Shown here: positions 1-10,339 of the stretch, in pieces
Position numbering within the stretch: position 1 is the stretch's first letter
Layout: the number at the start of each line of letters is the position of its first letter
Program-made: the position numbers and the translations under genes
DNA from: Ancylostoma caninum
Taxonomy: Eukaryota > Nematoda > Chromadorea > Rhabditida > Ancylostomatidae
Assembly: GCA_037903475.1 (NCBI GenBank)
Contig: JBAJFG010000150.1
Span: 1,224,647 to 1,288,646, forward strand
Direction of reading: 5' to 3'
Length of the DNA: 64,000 bases
Notes under the pieces: model-generated
What the model was told of the DNA's origin: nothing
Databases searched by the model: none
What the model saw: only the letters and a program-made list of their open reading frames with translations

Positions 1-417
1 GCAACTAACCACCGTTTTTGAGTCCACCGTTTTCGCGGATGTCCGCACCGATCAGAAACGCACACCACGGACAAGTGAGTGCGACCCTGCACCCTAGATG
101 GAACGCGGGTTTGGGTATCGTAGTAATCTACAGCTCGCACAGTGATACGAAGTTAAGGAAGTCATTGGTAACGGACACGCATTCATTCCGGTTATTCATG
201 CTCGGATTCCTGGCGGAAATCCAGACCCCCTCTAATGCTTTTCGCGCAGTGATGTCTGTCTCATGGATGAGAATCGTGCACATTACGTCAAAGTCATTGC
301 CGTTGTGTCCTTCGTGTCTATGCTTTCCAAGTGCTGATACAAGGCTCCCTCTTCGTTTACTTGCCAGATGTTCCTTGATACGAATGCTAAGCACACGGCC
401 ATTTCCCCAATATATAG
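1..417 (-). pseudogene. PLE-C, 3' part: C-terminal GIY-YIG endonuclease fragment
   Basis: On the minus strand this stretch encodes the last third of a GIY-YIG endonuclease (the R-x-x-EH helix, the ALEG-WI segment with the catalytic Glu, the NPSMNNRNE tail and a terminal LCEL) followed by the element's 3' non-coding end. It is nearly identical, in reverse, to 5910-6318 of PLE-B. The element runs off the left edge of the window. Its other half resumes at 2738, because PLE-A was inserted in the endonuclease domain between the two halves, and the 11-bp CCAATATATAG at 407-417 recurs at 2738-2748. It is broken and not expected to be functional. Confidence 0.85.
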
Positions 418-451
418 AAAAACGCGACAAAACAAAACAAAACGCGACAGT

Positions 452-2422
452 ATGCCACAAACTTCCACACAAGAAAAACGGATGCTACTCCCAGCGATAC
501 CATTTCCTCGGACTTTTTACAGAGAACCCGAGTCGATAAGGGAGATCGATATTAAGTTCCGCATCTTCTCTTCTGGTGTTTTAGAAGTTTTGAACAGGTA
601 TAAACGGATCTACAACACCAACTTGTCGCGGAAACAGTGGCAAGGCTTCAGAGAAGTGCGTGAACTCATATCAACTGGCTCCATCCGTCTTTCTGTCAGC
701 GATAAAGGTGGCGAGTTTGTTGTAGTGCCCCAGGCCTTGGATCGCGCGATAACAATAGCACATCTTGCTGACACCACTGTATACCGCCAAGCAAGTGAGA
801 AGGAATTTCAAGCTCAATGTAGAAGGTTGAATGATGTCTGGGTAACAGTGGGAAAGCTGGCAGGGCTTGACGAGCGATTCATTGGTAGACTGAAACTGGA
901 AAATCCAAGTTGCCCGGTTTTCTATAGCCTCATCAAGACGCATAAGATCTCCGTGCATGAAATGAGCTCGATGTCTCCGGAAAGCTTTAAAATACGACCA
1001 ATAATCAGTTGTGTGGGCGGCCCATCGGACAGAATATCATGGTTTCTAAACAAAATAGTAAGTCAGCTGCTCAACAAGGTACCCGCACACTTATCCAACA
1101 CATGCGAATTTCTCGACTGCTTGCGAAATGCAAAGTTTGAACAGAACAGTGTCATCGAATCATTCGATGTAACATCTTTATACACTAATGTTCAAAACAG
1201 TGAAGCATTACAAGCTCTATCGGAAATGTTGGATAAGTACGCAACAAGCATAAATACCTTTGGGCTTAGCAAGACGCGCATTATGACCCTCACAAGCGAG
1301 TGTTTAAAATGCAATATCTTCAAATGGTCTGGGAAGTACTACTCCCAGATAAGAGGCCTCGCAATGGGTCAGAGGCTAGCACCGATCCTGGCAATCTGCT
1401 TTATGAGCAGAATAGAACAGCCAGTGCTAGCGAGAATGCCGCTGATGTACTGCCGATACATCGACGACTGCTGTATAGTAACATCGACGCAGTCCGAAAT
1501 GGACGAGTGCTTCAAAATTTTGAACCAGCAGTCGCAGTACATCAGACTTACGCGAGAAACCCCGCATAATGGATGGCTTCCTTATCTCAACACACAAATA
1601 AAGCTTTCCAAAGGCATTGTTAAGGTTAAATGGTACCGCAAGGAGACTTCTAAGAATATTCTCATCCACGCCAACTCAGCCCATCCTGCTGCTGTGAAAC
1701 GTGCGGTAATAAAGAACATGTTCAAAACTGCCGCCGAGGTATGCACAGGCGAGGTTGAGCGCTCTGAATCGCGAAGTGTTGCTTCTCAAATTGCTCGCAG
1801 CAATGGTTACTCAGTGCCGCAGCGCAAGTCCAGAACATCCACTGAGATCCGTGACCACTCCCAACGCGAACACAAACTCCCACTTTTCCTTCCTTTCATT
1901 TCAGACAAATTTAGCGCGGCTATCCAGCAGTGTCTGAACCGAGCTCAACTGCAAAAGGATGTAATGTTAGTGAGCATTCCTAACGATAACATCAGAAAGC
2001 AGTTGGTTCGCAATCGACTCTATGATAGAGAATGCAAAACAGAACACTGTGTGATATGCCCGTACGGAAAGGTAGGCGATTGCACAAAAGTGGGAGTAGT
2101 GTATCAAATCCAGTGTCTGGAGTGTAACGCGTTATACATTGGCGAGACTGGCAGGGCGCTTAATATACGCGTCAAGGAGCATTTGGCTAGCAAGAGGCGT
2201 AGGAGCTTAACATCACCGCTTGGTAAGCACAGAGCCGAAGCGCACGATGGGAGAGATTTCTGTGTCAAATGCAACATTTTGACATACGAAACAGAGGTTT
2301 CCGCTAGAAAAGTCCTCGAAGCCTTCTGGATTGCGACTAAGAACCCAAGCATGAACAATAGGAATGAGTGCTTATCCATAACCAGTGATTTCTTGCCTTA
2401 CATATCGTTATGCGAGCTGTAG
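452..2422 (+). CDS. PLE-A reverse transcriptase + GIY-YIG endonuclease
   Basis: The 656-codon frame from the ATG at 452 encodes a Penelope-type reverse transcriptase joined to a C-terminal GIY-YIG nuclease. Visible in order are the SDKGGEFV block, the YSLIKTHK block, motif A (SFDVTSLYTN), the RGLAMGQRLAP block, the catalytic RYIDD near nt 1455, a Cys-rich linker (ECKTEHC-ICP) and GIY-YIG (VVYQI, LYIGET, R-x-KEHL, catalytic Glu in LEAFWI). The frame has no stop or frameshift, although the N-terminal third known from PLE-B is missing. An in-frame ATG at 368 lies in PLE-C sequence, so I prefer 452. The product would copy element RNA at an endonuclease nick. Whether the truncated copy is active cannot be told. 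Confidence 0.85.
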   Translation: MPQTSTQEKRMLLPAIPFPRTFYREPESIREIDIKFRIFSSGVLEVLNRYKRIYNTNLSRKQWQGFREVRELISTGSIRLSVSDKGGEFVVVPQALDRAITIAHLADTTVYRQASEKEFQAQCRRLNDVWVTVGKLAGLDERFIGRLKLENPSCPVFYSLIKTHKISVHEMSSMSPESFKIRPIISCVGGPSDRISWFLNKIVSQLLNKVPAHLSNTCEFLDCLRNAKFEQNSVIESFDVTSLYTNVQNSEALQALSEMLDKYATSINTFGLSKTRIMTLTSECLKCNIFKWSGKYYSQIRGLAMGQRLAPILAICFMSRIEQPVLARMPLMYCRYIDDCCIVTSTQSEMDECFKILNQQSQYIRLTRETPHNGWLPYLNTQIKLSKGIVKVKWYRKETSKNILIHANSAHPAAVKRAVIKNMFKTAAEVCTGEVERSESRSVASQIARSNGYSVPQRKSRTSTEIRDHSQREHKLPLFLPFISDKFSAAIQQCLNRAQLQKDVMLVSIPNDNIRKQLVRNRLYDRECKTEHCVICPYGKVGDCTKVGVVYQIQCLECNALYIGETGRALNIRVKEHLASKRRRSLTSPLGKHRAEAHDGRDFCVKCNILTYETEVSARKVLEAFWIATKNPSMNNRNECLSITSDFLPYISLCEL

Positions 2423-2642
2423 ACTGTATATAATATAAGATGCGGACATCCAAGTATTGCTCACTTGTCCGCAACGACAGTCAGCTGCGGACTTTCCGCA
2501 ATAACGGTGGGAAACGGGTTGGTTCATCCTTCGTCTTGGGGTCTTTTTGGGTAGCAAGCTTGGGGTAACGTCGAAAACTAGCCGGGTTGGTGGAGACGTT
2601 TGACGGTCTCGATCACAAATAACGAACTGCGAGCCACTTTTA

Positions 2643-2680
2643 GGCCTCTGAAGAAGACGATCCTGTCGAAACGTCAGGCC
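2643..2680 (+). ncRNA. Minimal hammerhead ribozyme core, PLE-A
   Basis: The stretch has the order of a type I hammerhead: stem I strand GGCCT, the CTGAAGA core (CUGANGA), a 3-bp GAC/GTC stem II, GAAA, a one- to two-pair stem III, a UC cleavage position and the stem I partner AGGCC. Hammerheads with very short stem III are known in Penelope-like elements. The PLE-B copy differs in the stem II loop but keeps core and stems. Activity is inferred, not shown. Confidence 0.65.
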
Positions 2681-2737
2681 AACAATAAACGTTACCACCT
2701 AACAACCTGGTTGGCACAGCAGCAATAGAAATCTTGA

Positions 2738-3845
2738 CCAATATATAGAGCTCCGCAATTCAAACAAGTTATTTGATAAACAACTCCTGCCTTCGAACAG
2801 TCTCCATTCTTTCCGTGCGGGCAGACAATGCAATCTTTCGATATGCACTCCTTGTCGTAAAGTCTGTTTCTAACCAACTGCTTTTTGATGTTATCATTAG
2901 GTATGTTAACTAAGGTAACATCATTTTGCAGTTGCGCCCGTTTAAGACATCGACGTATGTCTGCAGACATTTCGTCGGAGAAGAATGGTAGGCAGAGCGT
3001 TAGCTTGTTTTCGTGGGTTCTGTGTGGGGTTCCACCATGCCGAGTCCGAAATCGGGAGGAAGCCATGTACCCGTTGCTGCTCGCGATGTTGGATGCCATG
3101 AGAAGTGATTCTTGCTTCTCGGCCTCTCCAGTGCTGATGTAGTAAGCAGTTTTAAACATATTTCGTACAACAGCTCGTTTGACGGGAGCTGGATGTGCAG
3201 ACATGGCGTGCAGAATTATGTTTTTTGACGTAGCCTTGCGATACCACTTTACTGTGATCGTGCCGCTGGACAGACTTATATGAGTGTTAAGGTAGGCCAA
3301 CCAACCATCTTTCGGGGCTTCCCTTGTGAACCGGATATTTCCTGACTGTTCATTGAGAATGGTAAAACACTCATCCATTTCGGATTGTGTTGAGGTGGCG
3401 ATGAAACAGTCATCAATATATCTGCAGTATAAGAGCGGTAGGCGTGCTAATACTGGTTGTTCAATTCGACTCATGAAACAAATGGCTAACACCGGCGCTA
3501 GCCTTTGCCCCATGGCGAGCCCTCGTATTTGAGAGAAGTATCTCCCCGACCACTTAAAAATGTTGCAACTTAAGCATTCCTTGATAAGTGTGATGGTGCG
3601 CCTGATGCTGAGCCCATACATCTCAATGCCGGCAGCATGAATTTCTAACATTTCCAGAACTGCTTGCAGGGCTTTGTTGTTTTCGACATTAGTGTACAAG
3701 GAAGTCACGTCAAATGATTCTATGACACTATTGCAATCGAGATTAGAAGCGCGTAGTCGCTCAAGGAACTGGTTTGTATTGGTCAAGTGGGCGGGTATTT
3801 TCGGTAATAGCTGTCCTACGATTTTTGTTAAAAACCACGAAATCC
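2738..3845 (-). pseudogene. PLE-C, central part: RT domain, 5' truncated
   Basis: The minus strand carries the RT of PLE-C from the GISWFLTKIVG block through motif A (SFDVTSLYTN), RGLAMGQRLAP and the catalytic RYIDD to the Cys linker and the first strand of the GIY-YIG domain, where PLE-A interrupts it. It is close to identical to PLE-B, but it retains a block of about 226 bp that PLE-B has lost. Homology stops at about 3845, where the truncated 5' end meets the 5' end of PLE-B head to head. The reading frame here is open, but the element lacks its N-terminal third and is split. Confidence 0.85.
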
Positions 3846-3880
3846 CGCTACAAACACTCATCTTCCTTCAACGATGCAAG

Positions 3881-6192
3881 ATGACAGGAGTGATCCCTGC
3901 ATTCATTTCAAACAAGAAAATCGGAGCAACATCCGGTCTACCTGAAACACATCCTAAGATTTTGAATGTTTATCGTTCTATTCTTAGTGTTGTAATTAAG
4001 GAAAAGCAGCATATGTTGTACTCGTCGCTTTTGAAATGTCGTGCAAAGGAACAAGCCTGCCAACGTCATCTGCCTGAACGAATTTGGAGGAGGATTGAGA
4101 GTGGGTCGAGGTCGATTTGTGATTCTTTGCGATCTAATGTTAAATCCACTCTTTGCGCGAAGTACAACAGACTTCTAGATAAACTTCACGGTGACCGTCC
4201 AAACAGCAAAGACAGACCAACCGTGTCCCACCAGACCGATCAGCTTACAGCTCCAAATGAATCCACAATCAAAAGGGAAAGAGTTACAGTAATTGGCAAC
4301 GTTCATATCTCCGCGAATGCTCTAAACCTTCTCGAGCTCGGTCCATCTTTTTCTCCCGCGCGTAATATCAATGCAGTGACATTCCGAAAAGTTGTTGGTG
4401 GATTGCACAGATTGAGGGATCAATTGCGCGACAAACTGAGACGTGATAGCCAGCCACAAAACTCTGCTTACCTCAGCAGAAGAGCATTGCCTGTTGTTCC
4501 ATTTCCACGTTTGTTCTACAAGGAACCGACACCAATGCACGAAGCCGATATTAAGTTTCGGATTCTAGCATCCGGTGTACTGGAAACCTTGAATAAGTAC
4601 AAACGACGACGACACAGCAACATGACACGAGAACAATGGGAAGGGTTCAGGCAGTTGCGAGAAATGACAAACAATGGCTCTATCCGCGTATCAGTAAGTG
4701 ATAAAGGTGGGGAGTTTGTAATAATCCCGCAAGCACTTGATCGTGAAATAACAGACCTGCATCTAAGGGATGCCTCTGTTTATCGTCAAACGGATGAGAA
4801 GGAATTCATGGCACAATGCAGACGTCTGAATGACATTTGGGTGCAAGTTGCGAAATTAGCAGGAATTGATGAAAGATTTGTAAGCAGGCTCAAAATAGAT
4901 CACCCTAAATGTCCAGTGTTCTACAGCCTTGTCAAAACTCACAAACTGTCATCAGATGACATGCGATCAATGTCGCCGGACACATATAAGATCAGACCTA
5001 TCGTGAGTTGTGTAGGGGGTCCAACCGACCGGATTTCGTGGTTTTTAACAAAAATCGTAGGACAGCTATTACCGAAAATACCCGCCCACTTGACCAATAC
5101 AAACCAGTTCCTTGAGCGACTACGCGCTTCTAATCTCGATTGCAATAGTGTCATAGAATCATTTGACGTGACTTCCTTGTACACTAATGTCGAAAACAAC
5201 AAAGCCCTGCAAGCAGTTCTGGAAATGTTAGAAATGATGACTGTTTCATCGCCACCTCAACACAATCCGAAATGGATGAGTGTTTTACCATTCTCAATGA
5301 ACAGTCAGAAAATATCCGGTTCACAAGGGAAGCCCCGAAAGATGGTTGGTTGGCCTACCTTAACACTCATATAAGTCTGTCCAGCGGCACGATCACAGTA
5401 AAGTGGTATCGCAAGGCTACGTCAAAAAACATAATTCTGCACGCCATGTCTGCACATCCAGCACCCGTCAAACGAGCTGTTGTACGAAATATGTTTAAAA
5501 CTGCTTACTACATCAGCACTGGAGAGGCCGAGAGGCAAGAATCACTTCTCATGGCATCCAACATCGCGAGCAGCAACGGGTACATGGCTTCCTCCCGATT
5601 TCGGACTCGGCATAGTGGAACCCCACACAGAACCCACGAAAACAAGCTAACGCTCTGCCTACCATTCGTCTCCGATGAAATGTCTGCAGACATACGTCGA
5701 TGTCTTAAACGGGCGCAACTGCAAAATGATGTTACCTTAGTTAACATACCTAATGATAACATCAAAAAGCAGTTGGTTAGAAACAGACTTTACGACAAGG
5801 AGTGCATATCGAAAGATTGCATTGTCTGCCCGCACGGAAAGAATGGAGACTGTTCGAAGGCAGGAGTTGTTTATCAAATAACTTGTTTGAATTGCGGAGC
5901 TCTATATATTGGGGAAACTGGCCGTGTGCTTAGCATTCGTATCAAGGAACATCTGGCAAGTAAACGAAGAGGGAGCCTTGTATCAGCACTTGGAAAGCAT
6001 AGACACGAAGGTCACAACGGCAATGACTTTGACGTAATGTGCACGATTCTCATCCATGAGACAGACATCACTGCGCGAAAAGCATTAGAGGGATTCTGGA
6101 TTTCCGCCAGGAATCCGAGCATGAATAACCGGAATGAATGCGTGTCCGTTACCAATGACTTCCTTCCCTTCGTATCACTGTGCGAGCTGTAG
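3881..6192 (+). pseudogene. PLE-B RT/GIY-YIG gene, internal deletion
   Basis: The longest N-terminus of the three copies starts at ATG 3881. It includes the VIGNVHIS and LELGPSFSPARNIN segments typical of PLE N-termini, then SDKGGEFVIIP, YSLVKTHK and motif A. After LEMLE (5232) the frame jumps: about 226 bp present in PLE-C are missing. The deletion removes the GQRLAP block and the YI of the catalytic YIDD, and shifts the frame. The rest continues in another frame from about 5233 to 6192, with the Cys linker and a complete GIY-YIG (VVYQI, LYIGET, KEHL, LEGFWI). With the RT active site gone this copy cannot make a working transcriptase. Confidence 0.88.
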
Positions 6193-6432
6193 ATTACTAC
6201 GATACCCAAACCCGCGTTCCATCTAGGGTGCAGGGTCGCACTCACTTGTCCGTGGGGTGCGTTTCTGATCGGTGCGGACATCCGCGAAAACGGTGGACTC
6301 AAAAACGGTGGTTAATTGCTTGCTGTCTATGGGCGGTTCTGTCTAGTTAATCCGGAATGATGTTGCATTAGCCATTGATGGACGCAACATTTGGTCTCGA
6401 AGAACGCATAATTGAGCTTTACACCACTTTCA

Positions 6433-6470
6433 GGCCTCTGAAGAAGACGTTTAAGTCGAAACGTCAGGCC
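6433..6470 (+). ncRNA. Minimal hammerhead ribozyme core, PLE-B
   Basis: It has the same layout as the PLE-A copy at 2643: GGCCT/AGGCC stem I, CTGAAGA, GAC/GTC stem II with a different six-base loop, GAAAC and a GTC cleavage triplet. Conservation of the paired and core bases with divergence in the loop supports a selected RNA fold. It lies 241 bp after the stop of the PLE frame. Confidence 0.65.
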
Positions 6471-6520
6471 CTAATAAACGAGTTCCACCAAACAACCTGG
6501 AGGTAGCAGCAGCATACAAA

Positions 6521-7033
6521 GCATAGTATCAAAATGCCCAGGTTTAAAAAGCAGGGAACATGGAAGCTATTCCTTTCATATTTTACCGCAAACGCAGTGT
6601 CACCTTCCATTCGTGACCATCTGGTTTACGTGTTGGAATAGGCTGCTGTACGTCGCTGAGCAGGTGTGGTTTTCTCTGCGTGCTCAAGACACACTTCTAT
6701 TATCTGACACTATAACGATTTCGAAGGAATAGCGACTCTTTACACGGCAGAGAAGGATTCGGCCGATGGTGGCTCGCGTATCTACAATGTCGGCGTTGAG
6801 TGGGTGGGCCATCAATTAAAAATAATTTTTCAAAACTAAGATATCGGTGGATACCAAACAAATCACATATCTTCTGGAGCGCCATGAAGTATTCTTTCAA
6901 ATGAATACACATGCCCCGCCAAAAATAGTGGCACTGGGAAAAATAGAGGAAGAAAGGAAAACGGATTCAGCGGACATTTATAACTCCTCAACCTAATATT
7001 ATACTACTTACCGCTAGAGAGCGGAAACTTTTT
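6521..7033. other. Unassigned sequence right of PLE-B
   Basis: I see no convincing coding exon, RNA gene or repeat here. Short open frames have no recognisable motif. Confidence 0.4.
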
Positions 7034-7180
7034 CACATGCCTAATAAATGGCATTGCTCTAAAAACACCCATGCATTCAAATCGTTCATTGGCATAAACA
7101 TAAGACACATGCCTAATAAATGGCATTGCTCTAAAAACACCCATGCATTCAAATCGTTCATTGGCATAAACATAAGACAC
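7034..7180. repeat. Exact 72-bp tandem duplication
   Basis: Two copies of a 72-bp unit (starting CACATGCCTAATAAATGG) follow each other at 7034 and 7106 with no visible difference. Because 72 is a multiple of three, short frames on both strands repeat a 24-residue peptide, which is an artefact of the duplication. Identity implies a recent event. Confidence 0.9.
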
Positions 7181-7639
7181 CTTAGAAAGCCGAGTGCAAA
7201 ACGTAATCTTTTCAGATATATCAATTTGAAGGATGTGTTCACGTACTCCAACCTGAGCAACTTTTTCAGAAATCTTCTCATGGTTTGTTCTTTAACCTGG
7301 ATAAGATGATAAGCCGCTAGCACATCATTCAAGATTTTGGTTATACCTTCGCTTGAGCCGCATTGACGAAAATAATGAGACACTTCGGTGGAAGTCTAAA
7401 ACTGCGAATCGCAAAAAATGGTACACATTCAGAGTAACGAGTATGTATGATCTGTTTGATCTTTGATGGCATGCATCCGCACCGCTAGTCCCTCCTTCTA
7501 TATTGTTATACCTAGCAAGCCAAATACGTCATTGACAGCTAGAGGTGAAGGTTGGCTATGATATGGCTATGTTACGCAGATAATGATAACGATATGAAAG
7601 AAGGGTGAGCGGTTTGCATGAACGCCAGCGTAGATCGGA
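7181..7639. other. Unassigned sequence
   Basis: No gene, repeat or element end could be supported in this AT-rich stretch. Confidence 0.4.
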
Positions 7640-8235
7640 AACACTACTCTGATGTTCGTTGGCGATACATTTGGCAAGAGAATGTGTTTGGCAATACATT
7701 TTGCGGGATAAAATCTTGCTTGACAATATGATTTAAGGGAGAATGAGTGAAGAGCCTGTTTCGCGATACATTTGGCAAGAGAATCTGTTGACGATACATT
7801 TCACGGGTGTTTGGCGATACGAAAGGCAAGAAAATGTATTGGCGATACATTTGACGAGATTTGCTTGGCGGTACAAATGACAAAGTTTGCATGGCGATTT
7901 TACGGGTGTTCTGATAAGGCGTTCATTTAATTCTTAGTTGGAGGCTTAATCATCGGCGGTGTCGATCCGGATGGCTCAGCTGGAAAGGTAGCGGACTCCT
8001 AAGATTGGTATCATAGCACGATTCCTGATGATATCGAAAATTTTGCGCGGTTGATAACCCTTTTTGTTTGACGATACAATTGGCAAGGTTCGTGTGACGA
8101 TACATTTGACAAGGTTTGTGTGGCGATACATTTTACGCGACTTCTTATTCGGCAATACATTTGACGGGCTTCGTTTGCCTAGGTAGTTGGCTAGCTCGTC
8201 TGCGAGGTTGCCAAACAAACCTCGCCAAATGTATC
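7640..8235. repeat. Degenerate GGCGATACATTTGGCAAG repeat field
   Basis: Imperfect copies of a motif close to TGGCGATACATTTGRCAAG recur more than ten times in two clusters (about 7655-7890 and 8050-8235), with spacing of roughly 25-45 bp. Copies at the right end (8218-8235) are inverted. It looks like an old minisatellite. A non-repetitive spacer (about 7920-8040) separates the clusters and includes a weak tRNA-like stretch. Confidence 0.7.
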
Positions 8236-9487
8236 GTCAATGAACATCAGAGTACATCAGTCAGTTTCTGGGAGCGATATAGTGCCTAGTGGCTGGTCGT
8301 ATCTCTCAACTGATCATGCAAAAATACAATGAGGACTGCAGCTGATAGATAATTACTTCATCATGCGTTTGTAGCAAAATTCATACAATTCCTACAGGCA
8401 TTTTCAGCTACATCCAGGACTCCTACAGTTACAGCCAGAACCCCTGACAGTGATACCAGTGGCAGATTTCGAATCCTTCTCGTGTCAGAATACGAGGATC
8501 CGTTCTACTTACGCACAATGGCTTTGCAGCTGGAGCATCTTGAAGCAGGTTGGGGTTTGTGCATGGGTTTGTCTCTTTACTGGGAGAAGGACCAGCCACG
8601 TAGTCAGCAAAATATTACAATTACATAAGGAAAAATATTCCACGTCGTGTGAAACATTCGCAGCATAGTGAATAGCAACTTACTGGATTCCTCCTGAAAC
8701 TTTCCCGCTGTACTCCAAGTGGAGTACAGACGTCTGCATCGCCGCGGGCAGCAACATCAATTACGACAAATACTGCCCTGCGCAGAACATCGCCAGGCGT
8801 TATTACTGCAAAAGTTACCCACGTTTCATACTCCTAGACGAGTATAGCGGATTTGGTCGCTGCGGTCATAACGACAATGGCTGCGGTATGTACTGATGTA
8901 GGCTGCGTGTCATTGGCGTTGTAACCGCTGTCGTCAGCTAATCGATAGGCACAAAAACCATTGTCGCTACGGCGGCAGCGATCGAAACCGCCTTACTCCT
9001 TGAGCAGGATAGCGGCAGACCGTCGATCGATGCGCTGATCGAAAGGCAGTGGCGCTTGAGCGAAGATGATCCCCCCCTCCCGAGTATGTCGATCAATTTT
9101 CGAAACTACTTTATAAAATAGATAGAAGTTTTGCAGAAGCTTATTTTTATTGCTTACTTTTATTATTAAAGATTAATGTAGGTGTTTATAAAGTTGTTTA
9201 CTTTTGTTATCAGAAATTAATATTTCTTTTGTTATCAGAAATTAATATTTTTACTGATTTTGTTATTCCATTTTATCCATGGAATGGCGGAGTCGCCACT
9301 TTTTTCCCTCGCTTCATCCCTGGCTAGGAACTCGTGCGTCCATCACTAAGAGGGTGCTATAGTCCAAGTGGAGTATAGCGGTATAAAATAGCATATATGT
9401 AAGATGTTCCGTAAAAATGTTGCATGAATGAGATTTGCGCTGATGTGCAATGGAAGACACATGAGCTTATGAAGGCAAGTACATAAA
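8236..9487. other. Non-coding stretch with short hairpins
   Basis: No supported gene. Two similar short hairpins lie at about 8708-8729 (CTGTACTCC / GGAGTACAG, loop AAGT) and 9356-9377 (CTATAGTCC / GGAGTATAG, same loop). They may be marks of a decayed palindromic element. A 24-bp unit (TTTTGTTATCAGAAATTAAT core) is duplicated at about 9202-9251. Confidence 0.5.
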
Positions 9488-10101
9488 ATGCGCATAAAAG
9501 AATGGAAATACTACGAAAGGAATGTGTATGGTTCAGAAGCTCAATTGGCAGAAGCGGAGAAGCCACTGCTGCCCGAGCGAACGCAGTCATATCAAGAAGA
9601 ATTGGCTACGGGTAAGCTTCAGGTGTTGTTTTCGATAATAGCACGCTATTGAAGATTCGTTCCAGCTCGCTCCCGACAGGTGAAAGTGCGGGCGTTTGAT
9701 GACGAAGAAGAGTGGTATAGCGCCTCCTCTAAAGAAAGTTCCAAGAGGAAACAATCTACCGTGAGATCCTCATCGTGTCCGACTGCAAAGAATCTGACAC
9801 CACAAAAGGGAACAAAAACACCCCGTGGCAGTCTCACAAAGGCGCAGCTTTTCGCTGCATCGCTAAAGGATCTCCCCCGTCATGCACGATCACCACAACC
9901 CGAAAGGGTACCATCTCATACCTCGACTGAGATGCACACCTCCATGAAAGAACCTCGTTCGGTCTATTTATGACAGGCCTAGGTATGCTGCAAGGGTTGA
10001 AGCCGATTTTTCTGATGACTCAATATGTTTTCAGGAGAGACACCATGAAAGGTTTCTTCGATCAACTTCGTTCTAAGCAAGCACCAGTTGTGATACATTA
10101 A
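9488..10101 (+). CDS. Candidate small spliced gene, function unknown
   Basis: A frame from ATG 9488 (MRIKEWKYYERN...) runs to a possible donor after 9622 (CAG|GTGTTG). A 57-bp intron ends in GACAG at 9679 and the frame continues in phase from 9680 (VKVRAFDDEEEW...) to a stop at 9971. The second part is acidic then Ser/Lys-rich and looks disordered. A third exon-like piece follows TTTTCAG at 10034 and reads RDTMKGFFDQLRSKQ in one phase to TAA at 10099-10101. Its link to exon 2 is unresolved, because the frame of exon 2 stops first unless a donor near 9962 is used. No family is recognised and the model rests on splice signals and codon appearance alone. Confidence 0.3.
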
Positions 10102-10339
10102 TCCACTGAATAAATATTCAAGTTAAATGAAGAATATATTATATGTGCACCAGAAAAACCCCACTGAGTATTCTTAACAACACCAGCAATTGACTGATTT
10201 TGAGATCGCAAACCCTTCCTGTTGCTGCAGACGGGAGGGGACAACAGCTCTGAACGGTACCTCGTATGCACTGACGTTGTGAAACCAAGGCTTTTGCCTT
10301 TTGCCATCGATAGGTTGCCATAGGGCACCCAAGCAGTTC

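Larger units (their letters stand above)
418..2737 (+). mobile_element. Penelope-like element A, 5'-truncated, with 11-bp target duplication
   Basis: This 2.3-kb plus-strand insertion splits PLE-C. The 11-bp CCAATATATAG lies on both sides (407-417 and 2738-2748), as expected of a target-site duplication, and the host element continues in register on each side. Compared with PLE-B the coding part starts about 200 codons late, so it is 5' truncated as retroposed copies often are. The 3' end holds about 315 bp of non-coding sequence with a hammerhead-like core. Confidence 0.85.
3846..6520 (+). mobile_element. Penelope-like element B, nearly full length
   Basis: This plus-strand PLE starts at the head-to-head junction with PLE-C and runs through the whole coding region and the 3' non-coding end. 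The boundary near 6520 is approximate; it is placed by the 3' sequence shared with PLE-A (CAACCTGG, AGCAGCA). Head-to-head arrangement with a truncated near-identical copy is common for Penelope-like elements. Near-identity of B and C suggests one insertion event or recent relatives. Confidence 0.8.

Noticed and set aside
7034..7383. Proteins with a repeated 24-residue peptide
   Set aside because: They only reflect the exact 72-bp DNA duplication and have no other support.
7965..8015. tRNA gene with a CCT anticodon
   Set aside because: GATGGCTCAGCTGG resembles an A box and ACTCCTAAG an anticodon loop, but the stems do not pair and there is no B box; at most a tRNA-derived remnant.
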